A model generated the notes under the pieces. That model was given only the letters and a program-made list of their open reading frames with translations, was not told the origin of the DNA and did no database searches. A stretch of 64,000 nt of DNA from Monocercomonoides exilis (taxonomy: Eukaryota > Preaxostyla > Oxymonadida > Polymastigidae), in the NCBI GenBank assembly GCA_001643675.2, contig LSRY02000029.1, positions 186,001 to 250,000 of the forward strand, written 5' to 3'. Below, piece by piece: positions 46,207-57,900 of the stretch (position 1 is its first letter; every line of letters begins with the position of its first letter). Made by a program: the position numbers and the translations under genes.

Positions 46207-48312
46207 GCACTGAGCCCAACAGAATCCGACGGGCTTGCCGGGAAATCCCGCCGTTCAAGGACAATTGATCTATCCAACTACGATTTTGCATCAGTCATTT
46301 CCCTCCGCCCGCAGCTGAAACCCAGTCCGTTCCGAGTGGTGGATGAGATCAACCAAGGGATGGATGAGCACAACGAGCGAAAAGTGCTGGAGTTGCTGTT
46401 CCATTCGTCCGAGCAGCCGATGAGCCCGCAGATATTCGTCATCACGCCAAAGCTGCTTAAAGAGCTGAGCTTCACAAAGCACACTCGTGTTATTATGCCC
46501 TTCGACGGGCCGTTTATGTGCACGCAGGCAGAAATGCATGCACATGTGCAGAATTTGATGAAGCTGGCGATTCTGAAAGTGGCTCAGTTGGAAAACGCAA
46601 AAAGGAGATTGGAGAAGGAAAAAGTGAAAGTGAAAGAGGAAGAGGAAGAAGAAGAAGAAGAAGAAGAAAGTATTGCTATTTCTGATGCTCGAAGTCAAAA
46701 GCATCCAAAAAGCAAAGAAACAGAAAGAACAATCAAAAATAACGAGGCAGATTCTGCTGCTTCTCTCTCTCTCATCAGACATCTTTCACAACTCTCTTCA
46801 ACCAAAATGCCAAACTCACAAAAGTCCAAACGACGTTCTGTTTCTTCTCCTCTCCCTCCTCTTCCTCTTCTTCCTCCTCTTCCTCCAAACGTGGCGTATG
46901 CTGCCACTTTAGCGCCTTCCACACAGCTGAGCGTGTTGGAGGCTGCCCAGGAATGCACAAGCATTTTGAATGACTTTTCTAGTTTGACTTCTGCTTCAGT
47001 GAAAGACGAAAAAAATAATCTAAGTGATAACTTGGAAGTGACAGCGAGTCAGGTTCCAGAACCACTGATGAATAAGACTTCATCGTTTTCTTCTTCTTCC
47101 TCTTCCTCCTCTTCCTCTTCTTCTTCCTCTTCCCAGTCAAGTCAGAAGAATACTCAACAAACAGGCAATTCACAGAAATCTGGTGCGAATAAAACGCATG
47201 CGAAACCCGAAGAGCACCTTTTGAGTGCTGTTTCACAATATTTGAACTCTCTGACTCAATATGTGGCACAGACACAGCGATTGGATGTTACTTCTGGAAA
47301 TGAAAGTCTGACTGATTTGACTTCATCTTCATCATCATCATCTGCTTCTTCTTCCTCTTCAGCTTCTTCTTCCTCTTCTTCCTCTTCTCTTCTTTCATTT
47401 TCTCAACAACAAAGCAAAAACGAGCACAAAAGCGCATCTTTGCTCAGCTCAAACTCATTTCAATCAAACACTTCACAGCTTCCCTCAGCAATTGACTTAT
47501 CAATTTTCTCTTCGCCCGCCGTTTCTTCTTCGAATCAGTCGCGTCCTCCTTCTTTTGCACACACAAAACACGTCAACCCTCTCTTCCCCATCGCTCCTCT
47601 CAAGCACATGTACAGCCAGCCACTTCAGCGTTCTCTTTCAATCACTTCTTCGTCTTCTCCTTCTTCTTCTTCTTTGTCTTCATCATCTTCTTCGTCTTCT
47701 TCCTCACCATCTCTTTCTCCTTCTGCTTCTTTGTCAACAACAACTTCATCATCATCTTCTTCTTCTCCTTTCCCTTCTCCTTCTCCTTCTCCTTCTTCCT
47801 CTTCAATCACACCATCCCAGCCACAATATTCACCTTCTCACAGCATCTTCACTTCTGAAGTGCCCACTCCACTTTCCACTTCTTTTGCCTCTCTTTCTGC
47901 TAATCCTCGGAGAGCATTGAGAAAGCGACCAAGACCTTTTTCAAGCGATGAAGAAGAAGATGAAGAAGAAGATGATGGAGGAAAAGAAGAAGAAAATGGT
48001 GATGATGATGATGATTACGAAGCAGAAGCAGGAGAAAGAGCAGTTTCACACAGAAACAAAAAGAAAAAACTGAGAAATAACGAAGGTGCAAAGAGCCACA
48101 AAACCAGAATTTCCTCTGAAGATACCGAAGATGCCGAAGATGCAGAGAATGATGTGTTTCCCAGCCAATCGCAAGGCTTTGGAATAACCACGTCGCAGTG
48201 GACTTCGCAGAAACGTCTGCGCAGGCCGAGCGCAGCAGCGCGGGACAGCCAGAATTATTTCTTTGATTCGCAGAACGATGAGTCAAATGCAAGCGATGAG
48301 GAATTTTTGTAG
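41626..48312 (+). CDS. SMC5: SMC5-type structural maintenance of chromosomes ATPase, exceptionally long
   Basis: A single exon encodes 2228 aa and ends in TAG. Order: ATPase head with Walker A GPNGSGKST (residues 58-66); the SMC5-specific segment NRLTQFLPQERISALAAM (about 195-212); coiled coil; hinge about 570-800, interrupted by a Ser tract and ending VRIPLVAVASENF; second coiled coil; ABC signature GKQSGGEKSVSL (about 1420); and Walker B with the SMC5 hallmark PFRVVDEINQGMDEHNERKV (about 1568-1587) followed by FVITPKLL. SMC5 pairs with SMC6 and Nse proteins in a nuclear complex for recombination and replication-stress repair. Usual length is about 1050-1150 aa. The excess is Glu/Lys/Ser runs inserted between the coil and head motifs, and a disordered Ser/Asp-rich C-terminal extension of roughly 570 residues. 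Confidence 0.93.
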
Positions 48313-48902
48313 TTATTGGTTATTTTTTTTGCACTTTTTTTTATGAATGTGCATTTTGTGTTATTTATTTTTAATTTTTTTTCTTTCCTTTTTTCTTTTT
48401 TTTTAAAAAAAAAAAAGAAAGAAAGAAAAATAAGAAAACAGTAAATAAATAGAATGAAAGTGGTTTAAAATGATTTTTTATTTACTGAAAGCCATTCAGT
48501 GCTTTTCAGTTGTTAGCAAACAGATTCCTAAAAAGTGCCAATAAGGTCAAAAGTCTATTCAAAAGTTGACACTTCGAATAATTTCATTTGATCATTTTTA
48601 TTTTTTGGAGTTTCAGAGGATAAATCCTTGTTCATGTTAAAAATCCTTTGTTAAATATTCCAAAGCTTGAAAAAAAATTGTGTAGTTACTGATATTTTTA
48701 ATGATTATTTTGCTTTAATAATTCTCCTCTTTTATATGTCAAAAAATGTTACTTTTTCATTGAATGATAAAAATGTGTTGGAAAATATGTGTTTGCTTTC
48801 AGAAATGGAGGAGATGATTAATTAAAAACATTTTTCGGATTTGAATACATTTTGAATGATGATTCTTGATGATTTTATGTCTTTCTGCCTTATTTTGAAG
48901 AA
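48313..48902. other. AT-rich spacer downstream of SMC5
   Basis: This stretch of 590 bases begins with T and A runs and (GAAA) near 48415-48430 after the SMC5 stop. The part from about 48760 resembles the region upstream of the paralogue at 52912 (both contain gaatgataaaaat and an aaatg-aggaga motif), so the duplication unit probably includes upstream sequence. Confidence 0.55.
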
Positions 48903-50207
48903 ATGTTTTCTGAGCTGGAACATTGCGATGAGGATGCTCAAAAACAGATCGAAAGAGAAATGAATGATGAAGAATTTGAGTCTCTATTCGAAAAAGAAAT
49001 ATTCAATAAAATAGATAAGATGATTGAAGAACAGAAAATGCAGTGTGAAAGTACTGTTTTGATCTTGAAGCGCATTGGGTATTTTATCGTGATAAAAAAC
49101 ATGCGGCATGTTCCTTTTGAAAAATCTTTGTTGTGAGAAAGATTTGAAAAGATGATTATAGACGAAAAAATGAAAATTGAAGGAAAAAATAAACAACTAA
49201 TGATTGATCTCTGCAAATGTTATTTGATGATTTATCCTCACGTTTTTAATGGAAAATTTACAAAGAAAATGTGCTTGAATTTGGTGTTTTATCTTGTGAA
49301 ATTTGCTTTGAAAAAGGAAGAAAAGGAGAAAATCCAAAAAGAAGAAGAAATGTCTTTATTGGCATTGAGCAATGCAACACATTACGTTTGGGCAACTCAA
49401 CTTCCTTTTTGAGGTTATTAAATTTTCTTTTGACTTTTTATTAGAAAATACCAGAAGAATTATATTTGAAAGAAATCAAAGAGATTGTCCTAAAGCATCA
49501 GGAACACAACAATCTGACAAGTCTTGGATATCAGTCTGCATGGAAGTTTTTGATCCACAGATTAGAGAAAGACAAAAGCTTGGAAGAAGTGATTACGAAA
49601 GAACTGTATTTTAAGAGAGGCAGCAAAAGAACTTGAAGATCTGTCAAAATGTGTGGATTGGAAGAGAAGAGAAGAGGGAAAAGGAGAAAGGGAAGTGAAG
49701 GAAATATTTGTTTTCGAGAGATGGTTCGCTGCAATTTATGATTGCTTTTACTCATGCAAATCATGGAACGAAGAACTTGCTGGGCTTTTTTGGAGCATCG
49801 TTCAAGTGTTTAAAGCATCAAAGGATAATTGTGCAGGCACAAGCTTTTTATGCATTTTTTCATTAACAGAAGCAACGGACAATAGATATGTGAAAATTGA
49901 TGACTTGCTGAAAGGAGAAGCTGTAGATGTTATTTTGGAAGATATTCAACAATCATCGTTGAATGACGATCTGGCATATGAATGCTTGAAGTTTTTTATG
50001 AATGTTTCAAATAAATCGAAAGGAAAGGAGGATGGTGAAATAGAAAAGGTGAAAAGAAAAACAACCAAAATGCAGTTATTTGAAAAAATGGAAGAACAAG
50101 GATACGAAGATGTCATCGCATGCTTTCATAAAATATTTAATATTCTAAACAGTAAATATTATTATGCACTATCAATAAATGTTTCTGATTATTTTGTGAA
50201 TGGATAA
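48903..50207 (+). pseudogene. Decayed copy of a lineage-specific helical protein family
   Basis: This aligns along its length with the gene at 52912-54190. It begins MFSELEHCDEDAQ and has an in-frame TGA at 49134-49136, after which the same frame resumes (RFEKMIIDE). An intron equivalent follows (donor GTTTGG near 49388, acceptor TAG near 49443). In the second exon the frame is lost at about 49613, where one base appears to be missing relative to the paralogue; the original frame is then open to TAA at 50205-50207. Both lesions fall in conserved positions. I recall similar proteins as a large expanded family in Monocercomonoides (from memory, unchecked). The function of the family is unknown. 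Confidence 0.75.
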
Positions 50208-52870
50208 GGAAATGCCTTGAATTCGATTTCTCCTAATTTCAATTTTTCAAATTGCATCAAAACACAAAATCGAAAACAAACAGTTAAATGAAAGATTTTT
50301 CAATTTTTTATTTTTTATCCCATTTCATTTTGATGATATGAAGAAGCAAAAATAACAGATAACTCTTTTTCTTTCTTCATTTCAAATCTTCCTCAAATGA
50401 TTTGACTGCTAAAAAGTTTCATTAAAAAATCAAAATTCACTTGTTCATTCATTGCCTTTTTCAGATTTTCCTCTTCTTTTTCGAGTAGTCCTGCATTCTC
50501 TCAGTTTCTTCTTTTGTAAAGCCAAATTCGATGTCTTTTCAGTTCTTTGAAGAGAAGTTGAAACCTTGCGAACGAAAAGAGGATTTGCGAGATGAATGTG
50601 GACATCAAGAAAACAGGATTTTCTTCTAGTAATTGGTTGGTTGATAGTCGCTTCTTAGCCGCAAATGCTCACTTTCTCTTTCGCCTTTCATTTTGCATGG
50701 TCAATCTGTCACAAAAAAAGATAATCGATCATACGCAGCTTATTTCGAATGAACAGGAGAAAAAAAAACTTCGCAGAAATTACTAAAATGATGAAATAGC
50801 ATTCTCAATATTGGTGAATTTTTATTACCCAAAAGTTTTCATTCGTTTTTTTCACCATTCTTCAACAGTTCGGTTTCCTCAGGTAACATTGATTCGTATA
50901 TGATGCTGAGAATTCACAAATATATTCCATTCAAATAGCGAAGAAGCAATAACCCCTGATTGTAATTCCTGCAATTCTTTTGATGTTGTGGAAGCGAGAA
51001 GGAATGTTGAATCAAAATAGATTAATATCTGTTTTTCAGAAGAGACGATTGATTTGCTATGAAGAATTCAAAAATATGAGGAAAATTTCTTGGGAGTAGA
51101 CATTTATTCTGAAAAGCAGTTGAAAAAAATATGTATCGACAGAAGAGCTGATTGATGAACGAAATGTTGAAGAATATTAAAAATGTTGGAGAAATGAATA
51201 AAGTGTTGAGGAAGGCACTGAAAGTTTTGAAGCTGAAAAAGACGAAAATGTCTGTTTAAAAAAATAAAAGAAAGTGAAAATGAAGGAGGAGGTAAGAAGA
51301 AGTGAGAGAAGAAGAAGACGACGACAATGATGCATAAGGGAGCCAAGAAGAAGGAGAGAAGTAGATGACGAAGGAATAAAATAAACAAGAAGAATAATAA
51401 CATAATTACAAGAGTTTGTGTGGTGTAAACGAAAACATGATAGTAATGCAGCCGAAGAAGAAGAAGAATTCGATGAAGGAGATGAAGGAGATGATGAAGA
51501 GGAAGAGGAAGAAGACGACGAAAAGAATTATTGCCAAGAAGAAAATTTTTATATATTTAAATAATAGCATTTGTTGTGTTGGAGTTAATGAATGTGACAA
51601 AGTCGAAGAAGATTGTGAGAAAGATGCAAAAGGTGATGAAGATCTAATGGAAATCTCCAATGTCTGATATCTTCTAATAGAAGATATTCTCAGCATCGCA
51701 AACTCATTCTCTTCTTCACTTACAAATCCTTCGATGACACAATGCCAAAGGCGATAGCAAAATGACTCTATTCCATTTTGCCTGTTATCTACACCAAGCT
51801 GCTTGTATAACTCCAAATTGTCTGTTTTTCTTGCATTGTCGACTCTCAAACCAATAAATTAAAAAAGTTCCATCCCTTTTCTTAGTCCATGAAATCAATG
51901 TCTTGCCCTTCTCATCCCAAAAAATGTGCCTTGTTTTGTCTCATCTACTGCTAATCTCCTGTTTCAGTCATCTGTCCCAATTGCTCCAAAATTTTTTTCT
52001 GAAAATATTCCCACCATCTTCAAAAAACGCTCCCTTTTAATAGTGATTGGACATTCTTCCTTTTTAGTCTTGTACATCTTCCAACCCCATTGATTCTGCT
52101 CCATCAATATTCATTTTTCATCGCATTTCTATCCATCGCGCATGTTGTCCAAAATAAGTCACATAAATATTTGTAACAAAAAATATTCAGTCTCTAATAT
52201 CTGTAAGTTGTAAGGTTATATTTTGCTCTCTTTCATGCTGTTCTCTTCTGCAAAGAATAGATTGTTCATTTTTATAAATAGCCTGAATCACGACTTCGGA
52301 AATGATACGGATAGAAATATCTTCGCAATGAATTAAAAAATAAAAAATATAGCATACAAATATTTTCATTCAAAAATAAATTTGTTGCATTTCATTGTTC
52401 ACTCAATTTCAAAAATAATCATACAGGATTCCATTTTGTTTTTCCAGTGTTCATGCTATCATTGAAATCAATGTTTCTAGTTCTATATGTAATATTCACT
52501 CACAGAATTCTCAATCTGTGGATGCTTATTCTCGTTCAAATATTATTATTTGATCATTAAATCCATTACAAATAAAGAAAATATTTTAAATCGTTTTTTC
52601 TTCATAATACTTAGTTAAAAATACAAATGCAAAAAATGACGGTATGTGTACCGATGTTTTTATTTTTATGTTGAGATTTTAATTAAACATCAATTTTCTT
52701 TACCAAATAAATGCGCTTTCAATGTGAATGATAAAAATTGCTTTGCTTTATGAACGCAATGTTTTTCAAAAATGCAGGAGACGGACAACACAAAAAAGTT
52801 AACAGGCTGGCATCCATTTTTGTATTTGTATTCTTGATAATTGCATTTCTTTCTTTATTTTTTTATTAAG
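50208..52870. other. Degenerate region with broken minus-strand coding relics
   Basis: No intact gene is seen. Several stretches read as protein-like on the minus strand but are interrupted. About 50465-50560 gives FGFTKEETERMQDYSKKK after an apparent one-base shift. About 51660-52140 is listed separately. The plus-strand ORFs at 50592-50786 and 51416-51667 have no protein-like pattern. The last 160 bases resemble the upstream region of the pseudogene at 48903. Confidence 0.5.
51660..52110 (-). pseudogene. Frameshifted minus-strand coding relic, unrecognised family
   Basis: Reading the minus strand downward from about 52110, one frame gives WGWKMYKTKKEECPITIKRE and then KMVGIFSEKNFGAIGT before a TGA. 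Shifting frame, the sequence continues as FWDEKGKTLISWTKKRDGTF and then into the frame ending near 51660 (FCYRLWHCVIEGFVSEEENE). Aromatic and charged patterning is protein-like throughout, but at least two frame changes and stops break it. I do not recognise the family. Confidence 0.45.
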
Positions 52871-52911
52871 AATTATTTTCTGAGCTTGAATATTGCAATG
52901 AGGAAGAGCAG

Positions 52912-54190
52912 ATGCATAAAATCCTTGAAATGAATGAACCAATGTATAAGATGAAAAAGGAAGAATTCAAATCAGTTTTCACAAAAGAATTTTACAATCA
53001 AATAGAAAAATTAATTAAAGAAAAGAAAATGAACATGGAAAATGCAATCAGATTTGTGAAGCAAATAGGATATTGCAAAGAGTTGAAAAATTTTTGGAAT
53101 GAAAGTTTTAAATTTTCATCGCTGATCAGTAGATTTGAAAAGATGATGATTGACGAAGATCAAAAAATTGAAGGAAGAAACGAAAAGCTTCTGATTGACC
53201 TTTGCGAAGCCTATCAAATGAATACTCTGTTAATGCCAGATGAAAATCTTCGCATTAGTATTCGCTGCATTTTGAAAGTTGCCTTGAAGAAAGAGGTTAA
53301 CGAGGAAACACAAAAAGAAGTGGAAATGGCTTTGCTTTCTCTGAGAGATGTTGGGTATTGCGTATGAGCATTTCTATTTCATTTTTGGTGCTGTTGAATG
53401 TTTTTCTTTCTTTCTTTCTTTCTTTAATTAGAGAGTGCCAGAAGAATTGTATTTGAATGATTTGACAGAAATAATCAAACATCATCAGGAGCATCGTAAC
53501 CTAACCCGACTTGCGTATCAATTTGCCTGGCAGTGTTTGATTGGATTTCTTTGCCAAAATAAAAATTTGGAAAAAGTCCTTACGAACGAATTGCATTTTA
53601 TAAGAGAAGCAATCAGAGAAATGGAAGAGCTGGCTGGCTATATGGATTGGAAAAGAAAAAAAGAAGAGGAAAAAGGAAATGAAATGGAAAATGAACGTGT
53701 TTTAGTGAGATTGCTCCAAAATTTGACCAATTTCTTCTACCATCGCAAACTATGGAATGAAGAATTTGATCAGCTTATCGAAAGCGCTATGAAAGTTTTT
53801 CGATTGGCAAAGGATAATCACAGAAGAATTCAATGTGAATGTGTTCTTCTTTTTGAAGCACTTGCAGAAAATAAAGCAATGGAAAATGATAGTTTTCAGA
53901 AAAGCGGGATTGTTGAAATTACTTTGGAAGAAATCTTCCACGCCTGTACAATAGATTCCGGAATTTACTGTTGTTTGAGTATTTTCGGCCTCGTTTGCAA
54001 TCGAATAAAGAGGAAAACTGGAAATGAAAATGAAGATGCAAAACTGCAAATATTGAAAAGAAAGTTGTTTGATAAGTTGGAGGAAGAAGGATACGAAGAA
54101 ACATTGAAAGGTTATTATGTTCTGTATAAAGTCTTTTACAGACATATTTTTGGCTCAGATGAATTATCTGGTTGTTTTATTTATTTGTAA
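52912..54190 (+). CDS. Lineage-specific helical protein (paralogue of 48903 pseudogene), 5' end uncertain
   Basis: Exons 52912-53361 and 53432-54190, with a 70-base intron (donor GTATGA, acceptor TAG) carrying a (TTTC) microsatellite; 402 aa from the first in-frame ATG, TAA stop. The frame is open upstream to 52871, and the 13 extra residues (FSELEYCNEEEQ and the one before) match the N-terminus of the paralogue, whose ATG corresponds to TTA here. So either the start codon was lost and translation begins 13 codons later, or an upstream exon exists. The protein is almost entirely amphipathic helix (HEAT/armadillo-like feel), with no TM helix or signal peptide. I recall it as an expanded oxymonad family. 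Function unknown. Confidence 0.75.
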
Positions 54191-54642
54191 ATCAAATTTT
54201 CGTTTCGATTTCATTCACATTAAAGATGACTCCCAAAAATAAAAGGTGAATGAAGACAAATAAACTTGTATTTTTCATTTCAGGAATTAATTCATTGTAT
54301 TTCAAAATATTCTGGATTTTGCCTATTTCAAAGAATTTGAATACTTTTTGCCAATATAAAGATTATAAATAAAAAATTTCTCATTTTCTTAAATGATTGG
54401 TGCATTCGAAAAAGTTAGAGAGCGAAGTTTCAAGAAAATTAAAAACATATTTTTTCAATTTCGCAAAAAAAAAAATAAAATAAAATAAAAATAAAAATTA
54501 AAATAAAATAAATAAATAAATAAATCATTTCAATACAAATGATTCTTCATCACGAAAATCAAATCAAATAAATTAAATTTAATACGTTCAATAGAATATT
54601 TCTCTTTTTAAACAAGAAAATAGCTCAATTAATAAGATAAAA
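54191..54642. other. AT-rich spacer between convergent genes
   Basis: This 452-base stretch lies between the stop of the helical family gene (plus strand) and the stop of the TSNAXIP1-N-like gene (minus strand). It contains (AAAAT)/(AAAT) repeats at 54472-54522 and no coding sequence. Confidence 0.6.
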
Positions 54643-54883
54643 TCATTGATGGCTGCTTTCCATCTGCTGGGCCCTCCTTTTCTGTCTTCTCTTTCTCCTT
54701 TTTTCTTCTTCTGACAGCTTCATTTTCAGCTCCACAATGTCCTCTTCTGCTTTCAGAGCTCTTTCTCTCCATTCTTCTTCCACTCTCTGCAGAGCCACGA
54801 CTCGCTGGTTAAGTTCTGCATTGGCCATGTTGATCTGGTCAAATTGTGTTGAAAAACTATAAAGTCAAAATAAAGCAGTAAAA

Positions 54884-54922
<39 letters not shown>

Positions 54923-57900
54923 AATAAAATAAAATAAAATAAAATAAAATAAAATAAAATAAAATATATATATAGAGAGAGAAATCCAAGTGTTTGAGAA
55001 ATTCAATTAAAATAGAAGAAAGAAGAAAGAAAAGAAAAGAAAAGGATAATTTTTTAAAGCTAAAAAAAAGAGAGTGAAAGCATCAATAAGTCAAACTCGA
55101 TAACTGTCCCTCTGTTTTCTGCAAGTGCATCTTCATAAGCGTCTTTGACATCCAAAAGAATGGGGGCAAAATGAGGCAGAAGCTGTCTTATTGACTCCAA
55201 CACTCCACGATAAATCTGAATAGAAACAGAAATTCATTTAAAAAAAAATTGGGAAATATAAAAAAAAATTTCAATGAAATTATAACATTTAATAAATTTG
55301 AAAAAGAATTTGAAAATTTTTAGATAAAAAGAAAAGAAAAGAAAAGAAAAAAAAAAGAAAAGAAAAGAAAAAAGAAAATTAATTTTAAACAATAAGAAAA
55401 AGAAAATAAAAAGAAAGAAAGAAAAAACTCATTCACATAAGTCCAACCTGCAGTTTTGCCGATGTTCCTCCTTTCTTCCCTTTCTCAAGCCCCAGTTTCT
55501 TCAGCTTCTCCTTCGTGCCCACCTCCAGCTGCAGAACAGGATTGCGAAATCCCTTTTTGTCTGTGAATCCTGTCAGAGGCACAAATGGAGGCTGCTTCCA
55601 AGGAAGATCAGATGATAAAGGAGATGTCGGCTGCGAATGCGATTGGAGAGGAGAAGAAGAGGAAGAAGAAGAAGAAGAGGAGGAGGAAGAAGAAGAAACC
55701 GAAGACTTCGGCCTCACGGGAGACAGATGTGTGTCTACCTTCACCGGCACATCCGGTGACGTCGTCTCTCTTCTGTGCTTCCTCCGAAAGCGCTCGATTT
55801 CTCTGTCTGCCGAGCGCAGCACCACTTCCGGCTCAAAGTGCATCACCGCCGGTCCGCTTTGCCGCACCTGCGCTTGAATCTTCTGTGCATCCCCAACAAT
55901 CGCCCGGATCGCCCTTTCTTTCTCTGGTGAGACAGAGGTGTGGAAGGAAGGAGAGGGAAGGCTGGGTGAAGAAGATGGGGAAAGCACGGAGAAACTGGGG
56001 GAGTCCGCGCGGGTTTGGGCGAGGTTCAGAGGGGAGGAAGCTGACATCGAAGAAGAATTTACATTTGAAGAAGAAGAAGAAGATGATGATGACGACGACG
56101 ACGACGATGAGAGCGATGAAGGCGATGTGAAAGAAGGCGAATGAAATTCAATGTTTCTGCTCTCCGCTTTCTTCCTTTCGCTGCCCTGTTCTCTCAAAAA
56201 GCTCTGCCCACGCGGCGAGTGGCCAGCCGACAGATGTGCTTCAGCCTCATTCCAGAGAGTGATCATCGTCTGATCAAACATTCCACTTTCAGCATCAGCC
56301 GACAGCAGTCCCGCCGCAGCCATCGCATTCAGCTCCGCCGGCGCTGTCTTCATCGCCAGACGCGTTTCAGAGAAAGGCGAATCATCATTCGGTGTGGTTG
56401 TCTTTGTCTCAAAGAAGGATGATGTGTTTTGCGTGGTGTACTTCCACGTCCCTTTCTCCTTCTCCCTCAGATGCTTCGTGAGCTCTCGCTCCTTCTGGAT
56501 CCGCCTCTTCTCCTGCTCCATCCTTTCTTTATCTGCCAGCCTTGCTGCCTTCTCCTCTTCTGTCTCATCCGGCTCGTCCTCATCCTCATCCTCAATGTCC
56601 AAGCAGCTCGCTTCTCCCTCTGCGCCCGCCTGCTGCATCTGCATGTGCCTCGTCATCACTTCCTCCAGCTCGCTTTCGCTGGCTGCCCCGCGCGGCGACG
56701 CATTCGGCGCTTGAAACCCGTCACGCCTCGACTGCAGCCCCGAAGAAGCGCCGGACTCTGTGAAGGACCCATTCACACGGAGCGAAAGAGGAGAGATGAT
56801 CCCGGGGCTCATCAGCGAGATCGCCTCCAGGGTCGGTGCTGCTGGCTGGCTGGCTTCCAAATTGCGGCTTGATGATAACGCTGATGACGATGAAGTTGAT
56901 GCCGATGATGCTGATGAAGCAGTTAATGTTGAAGATGATGTTGCTTGTGTCTTTGACAGCTGTGAATTGCTCGTCTCCCCTTCTCCAATTGTGCTGAGCT
57001 CCAAAAAGGACTTCGAATTCTTTCTGCTTTCAAAGCTTGATTTGGGATCAGCGCTGTCTCCCATTGGAGTGGGAGGAGGAGGCGTCAATGTGTTTCTGAA
57101 CAGGGTTGCTCCAATGTTTGTGTGTTCAGACGCATTCCGGTCTTTTGTGTGGGTGTGATATGATGAAGCAGCAGAGGCCAGAGATGCCGTGGAGGCAAAA
57201 GCTGAGCTTGCTGCTGATGTTAGTGTTGATGCTGTTGTTGTGTAAGAAGCAGTCGACGCTGACGACGCATGCCGCGAATGTTGGCACAAATAAGGCTCGT
57301 CCTGGTGGAGCGAGCGTTCCGAATAGAGCGGAGAGGAAAGCGGAGTGAAAGCAGAACTCAGAATTGGAGAAGGCGCAGCAGAGGAGGAGATAGAAAAGGA
57401 AGGAGAGGGCGTTTCACAGACGGTTGAGGAAAGCGACACAGCTGTTCTGTCTGTTTGCATTGGCGATGCCTGCAGTGAGTGAGATGGATCCTGGGGAGAA
57501 GGATGAAACAAGGTTGTGGAAGAAGAAGGAGGAGGAGGCTGCTGAGGTGAAGAATAAGGATAAGAAGAGGAAGAAGCATCAGCAGAATCACGATTGTTAT
57601 TCAGTCCAGCCTGTGGTTGTGCTACAAAGTCAGCCACTTGCTGCAGCGCTGCTGTCTTCGAGTTGTAGAGATTTTGGTTGTTTGTCAGTCCTTTCACACC
57701 CCAGCGCCGTTCTGTGTCTCTTTTGCGGTCTTCATCGCTCATCGGGACGCACAAAAGGCCCCCTTCCTCTTCTAGCTCGAGCTGAGGGAATATTCCTGTT
57801 TCCCACAGTGAGTCGCCTTCTGTGATGCGCTTCATGATCGAGACAGGGTTGATTGGAGACACTGCAAAAACAGAGGAGAATTGTGAGCGGTGTCTTTCGA

